Below are positions 11,335-23,775 of a stretch of DNA of 64,000 nt, piece by piece. Position numbers and translations under genes: made by a program. The stretch is from positions 29,012,579 to 29,076,578 of the forward strand of contig CM055313.2 of assembly GCA_029255685.2 (NCBI GenBank), in the 5' to 3' direction. The notes beneath the pieces are model-generated. The model was not told the origin of the DNA and ran no database searches. It worked only from the letters and a program-made list of their open reading frames with translations. Position 1 is the stretch's first letter. Every line of letters begins with the position of its first letter. This stretch comes from Silene conica (taxonomy: Eukaryota; Streptophyta; Magnoliopsida; Caryophyllales; Caryophyllaceae).

Positions 11335-13683
11335 CTAAAGTACCTTCCTCAAATGATCTTCGTGCTCCTCCGCATTCTTGGAATATACCAGGATATCATC
11401 GATAAATACCACCACGAACTTGTCGAGATACGGGCTGAAGACTCGATTCATCAAGTCCATGAACACAGCTGGAGCATTAGTCAATCCAAAAGGCATAACC
11501 ACGAATTCATAGTGGCCATACCTCGTTCGGAAAGCGGTCTTCGGAATATCTTCATCCTTTATTCTCAATTGATGATACCCGGATCTCAAATCAATCTTGG
11601 AGAAAACCCCGGCTCCACTCAACTGATCGAACAAGTCGTCAATTCTCGGCAACGGATAACGATTCTTGATGGTCACATTGTTCAGCTCTCGATAATCAAC
11701 ACACAACCTCAAACTCCCATCCTTCTTCTTCACAAATAACACGGGTGCTCCCCAGGGCGACACACTGGGTCGGATGAACCCTTTCTCGGCTAGTTCATCC
11801 AACTGCTTCTTCAATTCCTCCATTTCTTTCGGTCCCATACGGTACGGTGATTTAGATATTGGTCCCGCCCCTGGTTTTAGGTCGATGGAGAATTCCACTT
11901 CCCTCCTTGGCGGTAACCCCGGAACGTCGTCACGAAAAACTCCCTCGAACTCCCGTACCACAGGTATCTCACTAGTCTTGGGGGTCTCAGCCTCACAATT
12001 CCACATTTGACACAAAATCAGACTCTCTCCTTTCCTCAAGCTAGATTTCAAGGTGTTGACAGATATGAACTTGATTTTTGATTTGACTCTATACCCCTTG
12101 TAGGATACCCTCACCCCTTTGGGTCCCTTCAAGGAAATTTTCTTTTGATGACAGTCGATAAAAGCTCGATACTTCCCTAGCCAGTCCATCCCCAAAATCA
12201 CCTCAAAGCCCCCCAGAGGAAACTCTATGAGGTCACAATAGAAAATTGCTTCCCCGATTTTGATGGGTACACTACCATATACTCTATTACAGACTATCGA
12301 CTCGCCTGATGGTATGGTCACTGGATCCGCGATCCAATCAAATCTCTCAAGTCCCAAAGCCTTAACATGATCTCTAGACACAAACGAATGGGTGGCACCG
12401 GAATCGAAAAGTACAAAGGTAGGGCTAGAGTTTACAAGAAAAGTACCAGTAACCACATGAGCATCCTCCTGAGCTGCCTGCTTTCCCATGGCAAAGAGCT
12501 TGCCACTGGACTTGACCCCACTCTGGCTGGCAGTAGATGTTCCAGCCTGCTGATTTCCTGTCGTCCCCGTCTTGTTGTTGTTCCCACCTCCATTGTACTG
12601 ATTCTGATATGAACGGTTCTGATTGCTGTTGTTGTAATTCCTCTGATAGTTGCTGCTGCCCCCAGACTTCGCACCCCCACCATAGTTTGTCATGGGTGTG
12701 CGATAGCCACTGCTGCCATAGGACTGAGTGCGAGACCCCTGGTATCCGGATGTAGGTGTACGATAGCCCCCGGACTGATTTCCTCCAGACGAACGACACA
12801 CCGCCTGCTTATGTCCCCTCTTTCCACAGCCAAAACACACAATTCCTGCCGAACCACTGCCAGAAATCCCACTCATGGAATTACCCTCACTCTGGTTTCT
12901 CCCACCACCAGAGGCACTACTCCCGAAGTACCCACTGAACTTGTTATTACTTTGCTTTTTCGATCCTGAACCCTCAGCTACTGTTTCAGCTTTCCTCTTT
13001 TCTGTCTTGGACTGTTTGTCCTTTTTGATCATATCCGAAAGCCTCTCCGCCGCCCCAGCCCGTAAATAGATGTCACGGATTGTGGTGGGCGGAGCTGCAA
13101 TCAGTCTCTTTTTGATGGCGATTGATAATCCCCTCTCAAATTTCATGGCTAGCATAGCATCGTCGAAACCCATGTCTCCCACGTAGTGCACCAACTGGAT
13201 GAACTTCCTGTAGTAAGCCTCTACGGTCATGTCCTCCGACATCTGGAATGAGTCGAACTCCTCCCTCAGCTTGCTCTTTTGGAATTCTGGTAAAAACGCC
13301 TCGTTCAGAACCCCCTTGAATGCATCCCACGGAACAAACGCGGATCCACCCTCTGAAGCTGCTTCCCGGAGCTCTCCCTTATTCGCGGTCCACCAATCTC
13401 CAGCCATACCCCTCAGATAGTGGGCAGCCTGGTCTACCATCAGTTCTTCAAGGCAGTCCACCAACTCGAACAGGTTACCAAATTCTCTGCACCAGGCCCC
13501 CAGCAAATGAGGCTCACCCTCCCCGGTGAAGTGGGTGGGTTGGTGCCTTGCAATTATCGTGCTCATTTTCGCAGAGTCCATTCTTTTAGCCTTTAGAGTT
13601 GCAATCTCAGCTCGTAATAGATCTAACTCCTCTTGTGTGATGTTAGCGAGGTTGTCTCTTCGCGGAGGCATACTATAATACAA
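11335..13683 (-). CDS. gag-pol: Gag-protease-RT of X, first part, ending at an in-frame TAG
   Basis: This 782-residue frame begins at MYYSMPPRR; the Met of MPPRR, four codons on, is an equally plausible start. The gag capsid region occupies about residues 40-240 ([23 protein letters not shown]). A Ser/Gly/Asn/Gln-rich linker follows, then one CCHC knuckle [14 protein letters not shown] near 282. The protease has DSGATHSF near 427 and GMDWLGKY downstream. RT begins near 610 ([26 protein letters not shown]), with the catalytic motif FIDDILVYS near 760. It terminates at TAG (11335-11337), where relatives usually have a Gln codon, so a CAG-to-TAG transition is the likely cause. The same frame resumes at once, so this is one nonsense mutation in an otherwise open gag-pol. 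Confidence 0.93.
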   Translation of the reverse strand: MYYSMPPRRDNLANITQEELDLLRAEIATLKAKRMDSAKMSTIIARHQPTHFTGEGEPHLLGAWCREFGNLFELVDCLEELMVDQAAHYLRGMAGDWWTANKGELREAASEGGSAFVPWDAFKGVLNEAFLPEFQKSKLREEFDSFQMSEDMTVEAYYRKFIQLVHYVGDMGFDDAMLAMKFERGLSIAIKKRLIAAPPTTIRDIYLRAGAAERLSDMIKKDKQSKTEKRKAETVAEGSGSKKQSNNKFSGYFGSSASGGGRNQSEGNSMSGISGSGSAGIVCFGCGKRGHKQAVCRSSGGNQSGGYRTPTSGYQGSRTQSYGSSGYRTPMTNYGGGAKSGGSSNYQRNYNNSNQNRSYQNQYNGGGNNNKTGTTGNQQAGTSTASQSGVKSSGKLFAMGKQAAQEDAHVVTGTFLVNSSPTFVLFDSGATHSFVSRDHVKALGLERFDWIADPVTIPSGESIVCNRVYGSVPIKIGEAIFYCDLIEFPLGGFEVILGMDWLGKYRAFIDCHQKKISLKGPKGVRVSYKGYRVKSKIKFISVNTLKSSLRKGESLILCQMWNCEAETPKTSEIPVVREFEGVFRDDVPGLPPRREVEFSIDLKPGAGPISKSPYRMGPKEMEELKKQLDELAEKGFIRPSVSPWGAPVLFVKKKDGSLRLCVDYRELNNVTIKNRYPLPRIDDLFDQLSGAGVFSKIDLRSGYHQLRIKDEDIPKTAFRTRYGHYEFVVMPFGLTNAPAVFMDLMNRVFSPYLDKFVVVFIDDILVYSKNAEEHEDHLRKVL

Positions 13684-14204
13684 CAGAAAAGGAATGAGTC
13701 CCGACTCGTGTGGGTACCCATTAAGATTAGGGCTAAAATCCCTAAACGATAAAGTCTAACACCAACTATCAGATTGAGTACTACCAAATTATAACATGGC
13801 TCGGGATCACATAACCGCATATCACTAGACATAATGCAAGAAAGATTTTTAACATGTTTCAAATCACTTAACATATCACATCAATATACACCTTTTTAAA
13901 CCAATAAGGATTCATTCATGTTCATGCCCCTTCCGGCTTTTCCATAAGTCTCTTATACTCAGAATTCTCATAACACATTTATCACAGTATGTTATCACTT
14001 TCACCACTTCTATTCTACCCTTTGCTCTCATATATGCACTCTAGGTTCCCGGGTAAAACTGATAGGGCCTATGGTTCGGTGTGAGGGGGCCCCAGACTCA
14101 TACTTCCCCTTTAGTGTGCTCCTAACAGTCCTATCCCGGGGGTTCATTTTATTTAGACACTCCTACCTTCATTAGGTTCATTAGGTTAGGCCTGAGGATC
14201 GTTC
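13684..14204 (-). other. 5' untranslated leader of X
   Basis: Non-coding stretch between the primer site and gag. Its first ~200 nt resemble the leader of element Y at 28653-28830 (shared AATGAACC, AATAAAATGAACCCC and CCCTCACACC blocks), as expected for packaging or dimerisation signals. Confidence 0.7.
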
Positions 14205-14216
14205 GCTCTGATACCA
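14205..14216 (-). other. Primer binding site of X (tRNA-iMet)
   Basis: Minus strand TGGTATCAGAGC, complementary to the 3' end of initiator Met tRNA, three nucleotides from the 5' LTR end. Confidence 0.92.
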
Positions 14217-14219
14217 CTT

Positions 14220-16455
14220 TGTAACACCCCCATTTATTTAAGGGCCTGGACTAGGACTCCTCAGATAAATACAGGTGTTACCATCTCGGTTTCCCGAGGC
14301 AGTAGATACAAAGGAAGATAAACAGTACTTTAAATTAAATTTAAACTCAAACATGTTCTTACATCCGTGTCCAAAAGTCTTAACAAAATAAATGAAGTAC
14401 AACTCTTATAAAACCAACTAAGGTGATCTAGACATCTAAACTGGTCTGGATCCAAGCTCTTCCTCCCATAGCTCCCCCTTAATCTCAGCCACCTGTCAAT
14501 CTGCTCCCCAAAAGTTGGTTCATCACAAGTGATCACGAATACACAGGGTCAACCACGAGGTTGAGTAGGGCAAAATAATAAGTATAACAATATAGTAAAC
14601 TCCGCACCGATCCAACGCCATATATATATATATACTCCGCACCGATCCAACACCATATATACTCCGCACCGATCCAACACCATATATACTCCGCACCGAT
14701 CCAACACCATATATACTCCGCACCGATCCAACTCCATATATACTCCGCACCGATCCAACTCCGTATCACAAGACAATAGAATATATATGCACATTATAAT
14801 AATATCTCAAAATAGTACAAACATCACAAAATAACGATCTCATGATATTATATCGTACACATGTTCAACACCAAGGATAATAGATCACACATTATTATAA
14901 GCCAGTAACTTCCCCTACCTGATATAGCAGGAATGCAAACACAATCCGGGATTTGCTTAGAAATGTTCCACTCGAAACTCGCTACCTAAACAGATATATG
15001 CAACGAATTAACAAACTTCCCGAACCCTTAACGAACGTGCTTACTATAAATAGCAACATGCCAAAAGTGGAAAGTTTCCATAAATATAAACTTTCCCAAA
15101 ATAGTAACTTCCCAATATAGACGTCCCATGATTAAATAATTCCCGACTCGTATATATATATAAATAACACGACCCAAAACCGAAAGAAAGAATAATAAGG
15201 CACCACTAAAAAAAAAATACATAACCCTAACATAAATAAAATAATGGTAATAATAGTAATAAAAATAGTAAAAACACTTAACAACTCCCTTTGGAACCCG
15301 ACTACCAGCCGCCCCCAAAACAGCCTCCTCCACCACCACCCTGTACCAGGCGCCGCCACCAGCAGCCCCCACAACGCGCACCCAAACTTCCAGCCACCAC
15401 CTCGACTACCCACACTCCCTTCGACTACCTCTGGTGTGATGAACCAGGGCCCTAACCAGGCCTGGTTCACCACCCAAACCCCCTGCCTAGACCAGCAAAA
15501 CAGTCCCTTCGACAACCCCTACAACAATAGCCACCACCGACTCAACCACCCTTCTCTACCCCTAACACTGGACTGACAGACACGGTGGTAACACCGTATG
15601 GACCTCCCCCGAGTCGACGGTGTTACCCCTTCCCAAACTCGTGTTCATAAAGTAAAACCCAGAAATACACAGAGGGCAGAAGTAAAAACAGACGACAACG
15701 ACTCCCTGACCACCCCTCTTACGCCTCTTCTGCCACCGTGACCTGCCACCTGCACCCACTGTGACTCTCTTTTCCCGCATCACCCCACCACAACCTGTAC
15801 TCCCACGCAAAAACCAATAATCCGAACACCCAGACCACAACACAAACTTTAAACAAATACTTATGAACATACATAGGACAGAACAACATCAAACACCTTA
15901 CTGACCACATAGAACCACCTCCCCCGACGGTCTTTTACAGCCAACGACCACCCAACAGGAGATTATATGCGCTCATTACATGATATACTACGACTTTATG
16001 CAGAAACAAGGAAGATAAATCATGTTAAAACCATTTAATAAGTGACGAAAAACTACAATCCCAGCACTGAGATAAGTAACGTGGGGTGACATACCTATTT
16101 CTGCTTAGATTCGACCACCCTTACGCCACCCTATGACCACCGTGAAGGCCTCCTATGAAAAGTTTGCTACGACGGCTGCAGTATGAGAGTATTTGTATGA
16201 AATATGGAATTAGGTTTAGGTTTTTCTATGGCTTATAACAGTCACGGCAAGTGTGACTTATGATGAGTAGTAAAACGTGATATGTGGGCTAGAGATATGC
16301 ACACAACTCGAGGCCCATGTGAGCATCCACATGGTCTCGAGTTCGAATCCCCTATTCGACACAAAACTCCAACTTGAACTAAATAAGACCCTCGAAGAAC
16401 TATTCAAATAACCCGTCACCAACTTATAAACTCGAATAAAATTCGGGTTATTACA
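14220..16455 (-). repeat. 5' LTR of element X (right side)
   Basis: 2236 bp with the same ends as the left LTR, and about nine single-base differences seen by eye. The minisatellite is at 14597-14766. Followed by the second ATCTC target duplication. Confidence 0.95.
14597..14766 (-). repeat. 27-bp minisatellite in X 5' LTR, six units
   Basis: Same array and unit number as at 7021-7190, so it has not changed since insertion. Confidence 0.9.
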
Positions 16456-16544
16456 ATCTCACTAAAAAATTGTAAAGAGTATGTAATAAAATGGCCGAGG
16501 CACCCAAAAAATGGAAAGAAAAGTTATTGATCGGAATAGAGAAT

Positions 16545-17345
16545 TGTAACACCATCATTTATTTAAGAGCCTTTAGCAAGACATTCTCAAATAAATAGAG
16601 CTGTTACCATCTCGGATTGTGCGAGGTAGTCTTTAGCAAAGTAAAACAACCAAGTACTTTATATAAAACTGATAAAATTTAAACTTTTGTTATTACAATT
16701 ATTGTTCAGCGGAAAAGAAAATACAACTGATGACTTCTCTATATGTGATATAATTCTAAGTCGGTCCAAAGTCTGCATCTAACATTCCTGCCCCAGCTCC
16801 TAGCTCATCTGTCTCTTTCCTGTAAAGTCTACTCCCCATTCCGGATCATCGTAGGTGTCACACGAATACACTGTCAACCCCGCGGTTGAGTAGGATAACA
16901 CAAAATCATAATGCAACAAATATGATATGCAAATGCCAAGATATGCTCGAGCTCAATCTCAATCTGATTATCAATCTCAATCTCAACCCGTGACTCCCAC
17001 CCTTACCGAACCTCCCGGCAGAGTATAATCGGCCGTCGTCGAACACCAGCATAACAGCTGAGGTCACCAGGTCTAGTCCTGCAGAAATAGCATGGGCCCA
17101 ATAATATCTCATCATCTCAAATCCGTATCCAATGCATATGCCATGCTTATGAATGCAATATAAAAATGTTCAACCACTATATATCATTCTTATAATAATC
17201 ATACAATATACAATATACACATCCATTCATAGCACCTCATATAATATGGTACCAGTGTATCCTACCTGGATAGCAATATAGTCCAATAGCAAGCCAGCAA
17301 GTAAACAGAATTATGTCACTTCGAAACCGTCACCTAACAATATAA
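16545..17345 (-). repeat. Degraded antisense LTR fragment related to element Y
   Basis: The stretch from TGTAACACCATCATTTATTT to about 17345 aligns by eye with the reverse complement of the Y LTR 3' portion: GAGCCTTTAGCAAGACAT, GTTACCATCTCGG, and the tract around CACGAATACACTGTCAACC ending GGTTGAGTAGG. A related block, TCGAAACCGTCACCTAAC, also matches the X LTR. No partner LTR, internal region or target duplication is visible, so it is a solo LTR or truncated copy with an uncertain right end. Confidence 0.65.
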
Positions 17346-18230
17346 TATACATCATTACTCACTAATATAATTACGTAAAAAATTATTATCTGTCCACTTA
17401 AATCAAATTAATTAATTAGTCAAAAAAATTACGCAACTAATATACTATATCAATTATTCATATTAATTACTTAAATAATATATTACGCATAACGAGGCCG
17501 TACAAAACGTGACTCAATTCAATTATCTTAATAAGACGATTAACAAGATATCATCACATAACCATAATAGAAATAGTCATCAAACTATTTATAATAAATA
17601 CTCGTATAATTTCAAATAAAATTGACTATCTCGATCATTTATTCTAATACGCGTGTCAGGTCATTTTTTAGGTCAAGCTCAAAGTAACATGTCCAATAAT
17701 TCCCAATCTCACATTAAACAAATTGAAAGAGAAAAAAAATCCTCCATATTACATATTTTAAAATGGGTAACATCTTGGTAACAAAGACAAAAATATCGAC
17801 ATTTTTTAAGTAATCTTATTATAATTTAATAATATGTATTTGATTCGTTTTAAACGTCACATAAATTAAAATGTTTTTTAAAATAGATACCTCCATTTTC
17901 AACATAGTAGTCATGTTTATCATTCTTTGTATGTTTCATGATGAATTTCCAGTCTTAATATTCCTGCTATTAGTAACTATACATGTAACATGTGTTATAA
18001 AACCTGCAATAACTCGTACACCGTTAATGTAAATTTACGTCGTACCACCAGGTCCACCAGGCCATTCGTCCTCGATCGGTATTAAGTACATAGTACATTG
18101 ATACTGTATCAAACTTTTTTAGTGAAAAATGTGGGAGTACGATTATGTTTAGTGGCGTAGTCAAAAAATTTGACTAGTGAAATTATCAGGGACGTCTCAA
18201 ATTTTTGAAAGGTCATGTGCTAGATAGTCG
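17346..18230. other. AT-rich spacer, nothing recognised
   Basis: May include further decayed LTR to about 17660. No open frame over 60 codons, no RNA gene and no clear repeat ends. Confidence 0.45.
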
Positions 18231-18235
18231 ATGTG

Positions 18236-18449
18236 TATTAAAATATTAGATTTGATATGATCAATATTGTGATAATGTAAATTAGTTAAGTCGTAGAATT
18301 GGAAATGCATTAGAATTGTATATTAGCTAAGTAGTAGTATTGGAGATGCCTTAGGATTGTATTGTATACTATATATGTTGCTGTACAACGTATGTTTCTT
18401 TATCAATTAGAAAACAATTCTTCCCTTTCTCAGTTTCATAAATTTCACA
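18236..18449 (+). repeat. 5' LTR of U
   Basis: Begins TATTAAAAT and ends TTTCACA. Given the target duplication, it starts with TA rather than TG. A TATA-like element CTATATATG lies near 18369. Confidence 0.88.
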
Positions 18450-18461
18450 TGGTATCAGAGC
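18450..18461 (+). other. Primer binding site of U (tRNA-iMet)
   Basis: TGGTATCAGAGC immediately follows the LTR with no spacer. Confidence 0.92.
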
Positions 18462-18505
18462 ATTAGCGATCCACAAAGTTTTTACGAAAACACATACTTT
18501 AGAAG

Positions 18506-19552
18506 ATGACCGGAGAAGACAAACAAAAAGGTATCGGTCCAAAGACCATACCCATGACCTCTCCCCTTTATCTTCATCCCTCAGACAATACTAGCTCAAA
18601 CGTCACACAAATAATATTCAATGGAAACAACTACGATATGTGGGCAGAGGCCGTCAAAAACGGACTCGATGCAAAGAATAAATTAGCTATTCTTGAAGGA
18701 ACGCCAAAAAACCAACTAGTAACAGTGGAGAGGACACGATTGAAATTGTGGCATGGAGGCAGTGCAACGCCATGTTACGGGCTTGGCTTCGAAACGTGAT
18801 CGATCCGAAGTTACACCCTAGCATATCCTTTTCTCACAACATCGATGAGATTTGGAAGGAATTGGCGGATAGGTATTCGGCTGGTAACGCCCCACGTGTA
18901 CATCAGCTCAAAAACGAGTTGAATGAATGCAAGAAAGGAGGAGACACCATTGTTGAGTATTACACTCGACTCAAGACGATATGGGACGAATTGGGAAATT
19001 ATAGCAAATTTAAAGACTGCACTTGCGGTGCGGCGGCATCATTGCTAAAGGAAAGAGAGGAAGAGAAGGTCTATCAATTTTTGATGGGATTAGACTTGAA
19101 ATTATAAGGTAACATTCGATCTAATTTACTTATGGAGGATCCTATAACGACCCATACTCGTGCATATGCTATCGTTCTGAGAGAAGAGAGACATGCTTCT
19201 TTAACTAAAGTTGAAGAGGAAAGGAATGATGCAGCGATGGTCGCGAAAGGTTTTGGTGGGAAGGCAAGCTACTCGAAGGCTGAGAATGCCAATGAAAAAC
19301 CACCGACCACAATGCATATATTGTGGTAGATTCTATCACAAGGAGGAGGATTGTTACCAAAAACATGGTTATCAGGAAGTTAAATCAAGGGACAGAGGTA
19401 GAGGAAGGCGCGGAGGAGGTTATGGCAGAGGAACGACTGGCCGCGGCAGAGGCAGAGGCAGGAGCACACACCACACCAATGTCGTGGAAACCAGTGCAGA
19501 AACAGAAGGCCGAGATGAGTCAAAGCAGAACTTGCCATTCTCCAACGCATAA
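18506..19552 (+). pseudogene. gag: Gag of U, broken by two frameshifts and a stop
   Basis: The product starts MTGEDKQKGIGPK. The N-terminal copia Gag signature IIFNGNNYDMWAEAVKNGL is at about 18614-18670. A frameshift near 18740 moves the frame to IDEIWKELADRYS...LNECKKGGDTIVEYYTRLKTIWDEL, typical of the plant copia Gag (UBN2-like) domain. An in-frame TAA lies at 19105-19107. A second frameshift near 19300 precedes the CCHC knuckle CIYCGRFYHKEEDC (19313-19354) and an Arg/Gly-rich tail. No intact Gag is possible. Confidence 0.85.
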
Positions 19553-19619
19553 ATTGAGCGGATTCGGAGTCTAATCACGGCGAGTCCTGATGGGAGCGAA
19601 AAATTGAAAGGTACAAAAT

Positions 19620-22600
19620 TTAATAACGTTGAATGGCTACTAGACAGTGGAGTATCCCATCACATGACGGAACGACGCGGTTTGTTGAAAAAAACGTGGA
19701 CGTACAGGGGATGTATCAATTGTGAGAATGGGAAATGGAAGACGAGTCCGCGCAAATGTTCATGGAGAAGTAAAATTAGATAAAAATTTTACTTTACATG
19801 ATGTTTTATATGTCCCTTCGTTAACTTGCGATTTGTTATCCGTCAAACAATTGATTCATGAGAACAATTGCGTGATAACGTTTTTTGCTGACTATTGTGA
19901 ATTGCAGGACCGGATTACGAAGACGATGATTGGAAGGGGTGAGCATCGCGAGGGAGTCTATTACCTTCGACACCAGCATCAAGTGTTAGCCGAGCATACA
20001 AAGGTTTCGAAGGAGGATAGGTTGTGGCATAGGCGATTGGGACACCCTTTTAAAAGTATTTTTTTCTCGTTTTTCGGATTTAATTGGTTGCAATTTACAT
20101 TGGTCTTCCGATGAGGTTTGTGATTCATGTTGTAGAGGCAAACAATCCCGTACTAATTTTAAGCCTAATCCTCATAAATGTGGTGAATTATTAGGTTTGA
20201 TACATTGTGACATTTGGGGCCCATATCGAGTTGCTAGCTTGACACGTGCTCATTATTTTTTGACTATAGGTGACGACAATAGTCGAGGGGTGTGGGTAGA
20301 TGTTATGAAGGAGAAAAGTAAGGCAGGTGACTACCTTAAAATTTTCTGTCAAATGGTCAAAACAGAATTCGAGAAATGTGTTAAAATAATTCAGAGTTAC
20401 AATGGAACGAAATTGTTAGCTTGGGTTATGAAAGACTATTATAATACAAATGGAATTTTGTTTCGGACCAGTAACGTTGACACACCACAACAGAACGGTA
20501 AAGTAGAGAGAAAACACCGTCACATTTTAGAAAAGGTTGGCACCCTTCGTTTCCAAGGGGGGTTACCATTGCAATTTTAGGGGGAATGTATCATGACCGC
20601 GACATATTTAATAAACCGAACCCCAACTCCTCTATTGGATGGTAAAACGCCGTCTGAAATTTTGTATCGTCGAAAGCCCAACTTCGATAGTTTAAAAATA
20701 TTTGGGTGTCTATCCTATACTCATAATAAGGATAAATCACGAGACAAATTCAGTGAACGGAGCGAGCGTTGCGTTTTTATAGGATACCCTCACAGTAAAA
20801 AACGTTGGAAGTTGTATGATTTAAAAGAGAAAAGAGTTTTTGTGTCTCGAGATGTCATTTTTTATGAGCATGTCTATCCGTATTTGTCCACCCATTCGGA
20901 GCAAGAGTTACCGTATAAGGAGAATAAAAACTTGGGAGGATTCGAACCTTCACAGCCATGGGTCGATGGTGAGGTAATGCATGCCATACCACACATTGTG
21001 AATGAAAATGAGAACCATCAGGAAGTAATGGGTACTCAGGAAACAGGGGGAGAAAGTCCGAATGGTGAAAACATCACCAGAGAAGGTGAAGGGACTGGCG
21101 AACCAGTTGTTGATAACGCGCCAATTGACCCAAGTGCAGCACGACACAATGATGATGAAAACCGTGCTGAAGAAAGATTGGGCAGGGGCGCGCGCGAAAA
21201 GTTCGAACCAGCCTGGGAAAAAGTTTTTTACTGTAGTGCTGCCAAGGTAATAGACTCACGAGTTATTGCTCATCCCCGACAACCACCGTCTTCTACGTCA
21301 GGTACTCGATATCCCTTAATTAACTACGTTACTACCGATTGTTTTACTGCGAATCACAAGGCATTTCAGGGAGCCATTGATGCACATGTCGAACCCACTA
21401 CCTACCGAGAAGCAGCACAAAATTTAAAATGGCGAGAAGCGATGAGGAAGGAGATTGAAGCCTTGGAAAGCAATGGAACTTGGAAACTCGTTGAGTTATG
21501 AAAGGGCAAGAAACCCATAGGGTGCAAGTGGGTGTACAAGATAAAGTACAAGGCAGACGGAACTGTGGAACGGTATAAGGCAAGACTTGTCGCGCAAGGA
21601 TTTACCCAAATAGAAGGGGTCGACTTTCATGAGACATATGCACCGGTTGCAAAAATGACGAGTGTGCATTGTATGTTGGCTGTCGTGGTCATTAAGGGAT
21701 GGAATATTGAACAACATGATGTTAATAATGCCTTCCCACATGGAGATTTAGAAGAATAGGTGTTCATGAAATTTCCGCAAGGGTTCGAAAGAGGAGCAGG
21801 TGACAAGGTATGTAAATTGATGAAATCCATTTACGGTTTAAAACAAGCGTCTCGAAATTGGTTCGCTAAATTAACCGCGTCATTAAAATCATATGGTTTT
21901 GTTCAATCACTTGCGGATTATTCATTATTTACTATGAATCGAGAAAGGTTTTTTTATTGGAGTTTTGGTCTATGTGGATGATATGGTCTTGGTAAGCAAT
22001 GATGCTAAAGCTTCCGCGCGCTTCAAGCATTTCCTTTACACTAGTTTTGGAATTAAGGATTTGGGGAGATTAAAAAAAATTCTTGGCATTGAAGTAGAGC
22101 ATTGTACGGATGGATTATTTTTAAACCAACGGAAATATGCCATGAATATAGTAGAAGACTCGGGAACGAGTGGTGCTAAGACTGCCTATACACCCATACA
22201 GCCTCGACACAACTTGGGTTTAGCAAAGGGGTATGTCTTGAAGGATATTATGAAGTATAGACGCCTAGTTGGACGGTTGGTGTATCTTACAATAACCAGG
22301 CCTGACCTCGTTTACGCCGTGCACATCCTTTCGCAATTTGTGAATGAACCAAGGAAGGAACATTGGGACGCAACTTTACGAGTTTTACGATATATCAAAA
22401 GAAATCCAAACAAGGGTATCACGTTTAAGAAGTATTCGAGTCTTCAATTGCGGGGTTTTTGCGACTCGGATTACGCTAGTTGCCCTTTAACTCGAAGATC
22501 ATTGAGTGGGTACTTTGTCTCATTGGGTGACTCACCAATATCGTGGAGACCAAAGAAGCAGGTGACAGTGGCCAAGTCTACAGCTGAGGCTGAATATCGA

Positions 22601-22931
22601 GCAATGGGTGTAGCGACAAGTAAATTAATATATATGGATCAAAGCTTTCCTTTCGTCGCTGGGCATTTTTCAAGACAAGCCTATGCACTTGTACTGTGAT
22701 AATCAAGCAGTAATCCATATTTCCAAGAATCCCGTCTTTCATGATCGCACGAAGCACATCGAGGTGGATTGTCATTTTGTGTGACAACACTTGGTTACTA
22801 ATAATATTAATATGTTTCATGTTCAAAGCAAGGAACAAATCGCTGATTTGTTTACTAAGGCATTGGGTGGTGAAACATTCGATCATCTGCAGTTCAAGTT
22901 GGGACTCGGACTTCGGCGTGCTCCAACTTGA
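19620..22931 (+). pseudogene. pol: Pol of U: protease, integrase, RT, RNase H, multiply disrupted
   Basis: Protease: WLLDSGVSHHMT near 19635. Frameshifts then lead to the GAG-pre-integrase motif LWHRRLGHP (about 20022-20048) and the integrase core. The first Asp is kept (MIHCDIWGP, 20197). The second catalytic position reads QSYNGTKL where the family has S-D-N-G, so Asp is replaced by Tyr. The Glu of NGKVERKH is kept. In-frame stops lie at 20578-20580, 21499-21501 and 21757-21759. RT has KARLVAQGFTQIEGVDF and, after another frameshift, YVDDMVLVS (about 21971). RNase H includes GFCDSDYASCPLTRRSLSGY and AKSTAEAEYRAM. A further frameshift near 22650 precedes the C-terminal tail ending before the purine tract. 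Confidence 0.88.
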
Positions 22932-22938
22932 GGGGGAG
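22929..22938 (+). promoter_or_regulatory. Polypurine tract of U
   Basis: TGAGGGGGAG directly precedes the 3' LTR and overlaps the pol stop. Confidence 0.85.
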
Positions 22939-23152
22939 TATTAAAATGTTAGATCTGATATGGTCAATATTGTGATAATGTAAATTAGTTAATTCGTAGA
23001 ATTGGAGATGCATTAGAATTGTATATTAGCTAAGTAGTAGTATTGGAGATGCCTTAGGATTGTATTGTATACTATATATGTTGTTGTACAACGTATGTTT
23101 CTTTATCAATTAGAAAACAATTCTTCCCGTTCTCAGTTTCATAAATTTCACA
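22939..23152 (+). repeat. 3' LTR of U
   Basis: 214 bp, same TATTAAAAT...TTCACA ends as the 5' LTR, followed by ATGTG. Confidence 0.9.
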
Positions 23153-23157
23153 ATGTG

Positions 23158-23775
23158 GGTCATAATTCTCATCAAATTATTTAGTACTTCATATAAGTAT
23201 GTTTTTTTCCGATCTTTTTTAACGATAGATGAATGTTAATTTTACCACTCTCTATCCATGAGACAAAATTTGTGCCCTTATCCAATCTATTAAGATACAA
23301 CCATTATGTCTAAAAGTTTTGAAACTCATAATATGTGTGAATCTAAAACGATACTCGGGTAGAGCACATTTTTAACGATTTATAATGACATTTATCTCTT
23401 TTAAACAATATTTCTTTTTAGAAAAATAAGCACATAATATTTTCTTAACTCATAAATATATGAAAATGGTTAAAAAGAGTAAAACTCTTTGAAAGATATT
23501 TTATAATAGTGTAATAAAAAAATAATGAAAAGACAAAAAGAACATAACAATATATATTAGAACACAAAAAAGTGAAATAAAATAAGAGTTGGTTTGAGAC
23601 TTCTTGATAACCTCATTCTATTGGTGACAATTTATATAAGGTTTACACTATATGTACGTTAATCTCATGTAAATTAGGCCCCAAACATGGAGGCCCGATT
23701 CTTGGGCTCAACCTGAACCGGCCCATAGCTGCCCCTTGAAATTATAATGTAAATTTTCATCGTACCACACAGCAG
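23158..23775. other. AT-rich spacer between U and Z
   Basis: No gene recognised. Around 23745-23773 it repeats, with a few mismatches, a block also found at 18026-18051 (AATGTAAATTTACGTCGTAC). The last five bases, AGCAG, are the expected target duplication of Z. Confidence 0.4.

Larger units (their letters stand above)
6644..16455 (-). mobile_element. Complete Tekay-type gypsy (chromovirus) retrotransposon X, 9.8 kb
   Basis: Two 2236-bp LTRs flank a minus-strand gag-pol. The target duplication ATCTC is exact at 6639-6643 and 16456-16460. The element has a tRNA-iMet primer site next to the right (5') LTR and a polypurine tract next to the left (3') LTR. Domain order Gag, protease, RT, RNase H, integrase, C-terminal chromodomain assigns it to the Tekay/Del side of the chromoviruses. 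I count about nine LTR-LTR differences (~0.4%), so insertion was recent. One in-frame stop splits gag-pol. Confidence 0.95.
18236..23152 (+). mobile_element. Complete but degenerate Ty1/copia retrotransposon U, 4.9 kb
   Basis: Two 214-bp LTRs (about seven differences, 3.3%), target duplication ATGTG exact at 18231-18235 and 23153-23157, primer site directly after the 5' LTR and a purine tract before the 3' LTR. Domain order protease, integrase, RT, RNase H is copia. Its size and short LTRs suggest the Ale/Retrofit group, at low certainty. Coding is broken many times. Confidence 0.9.
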
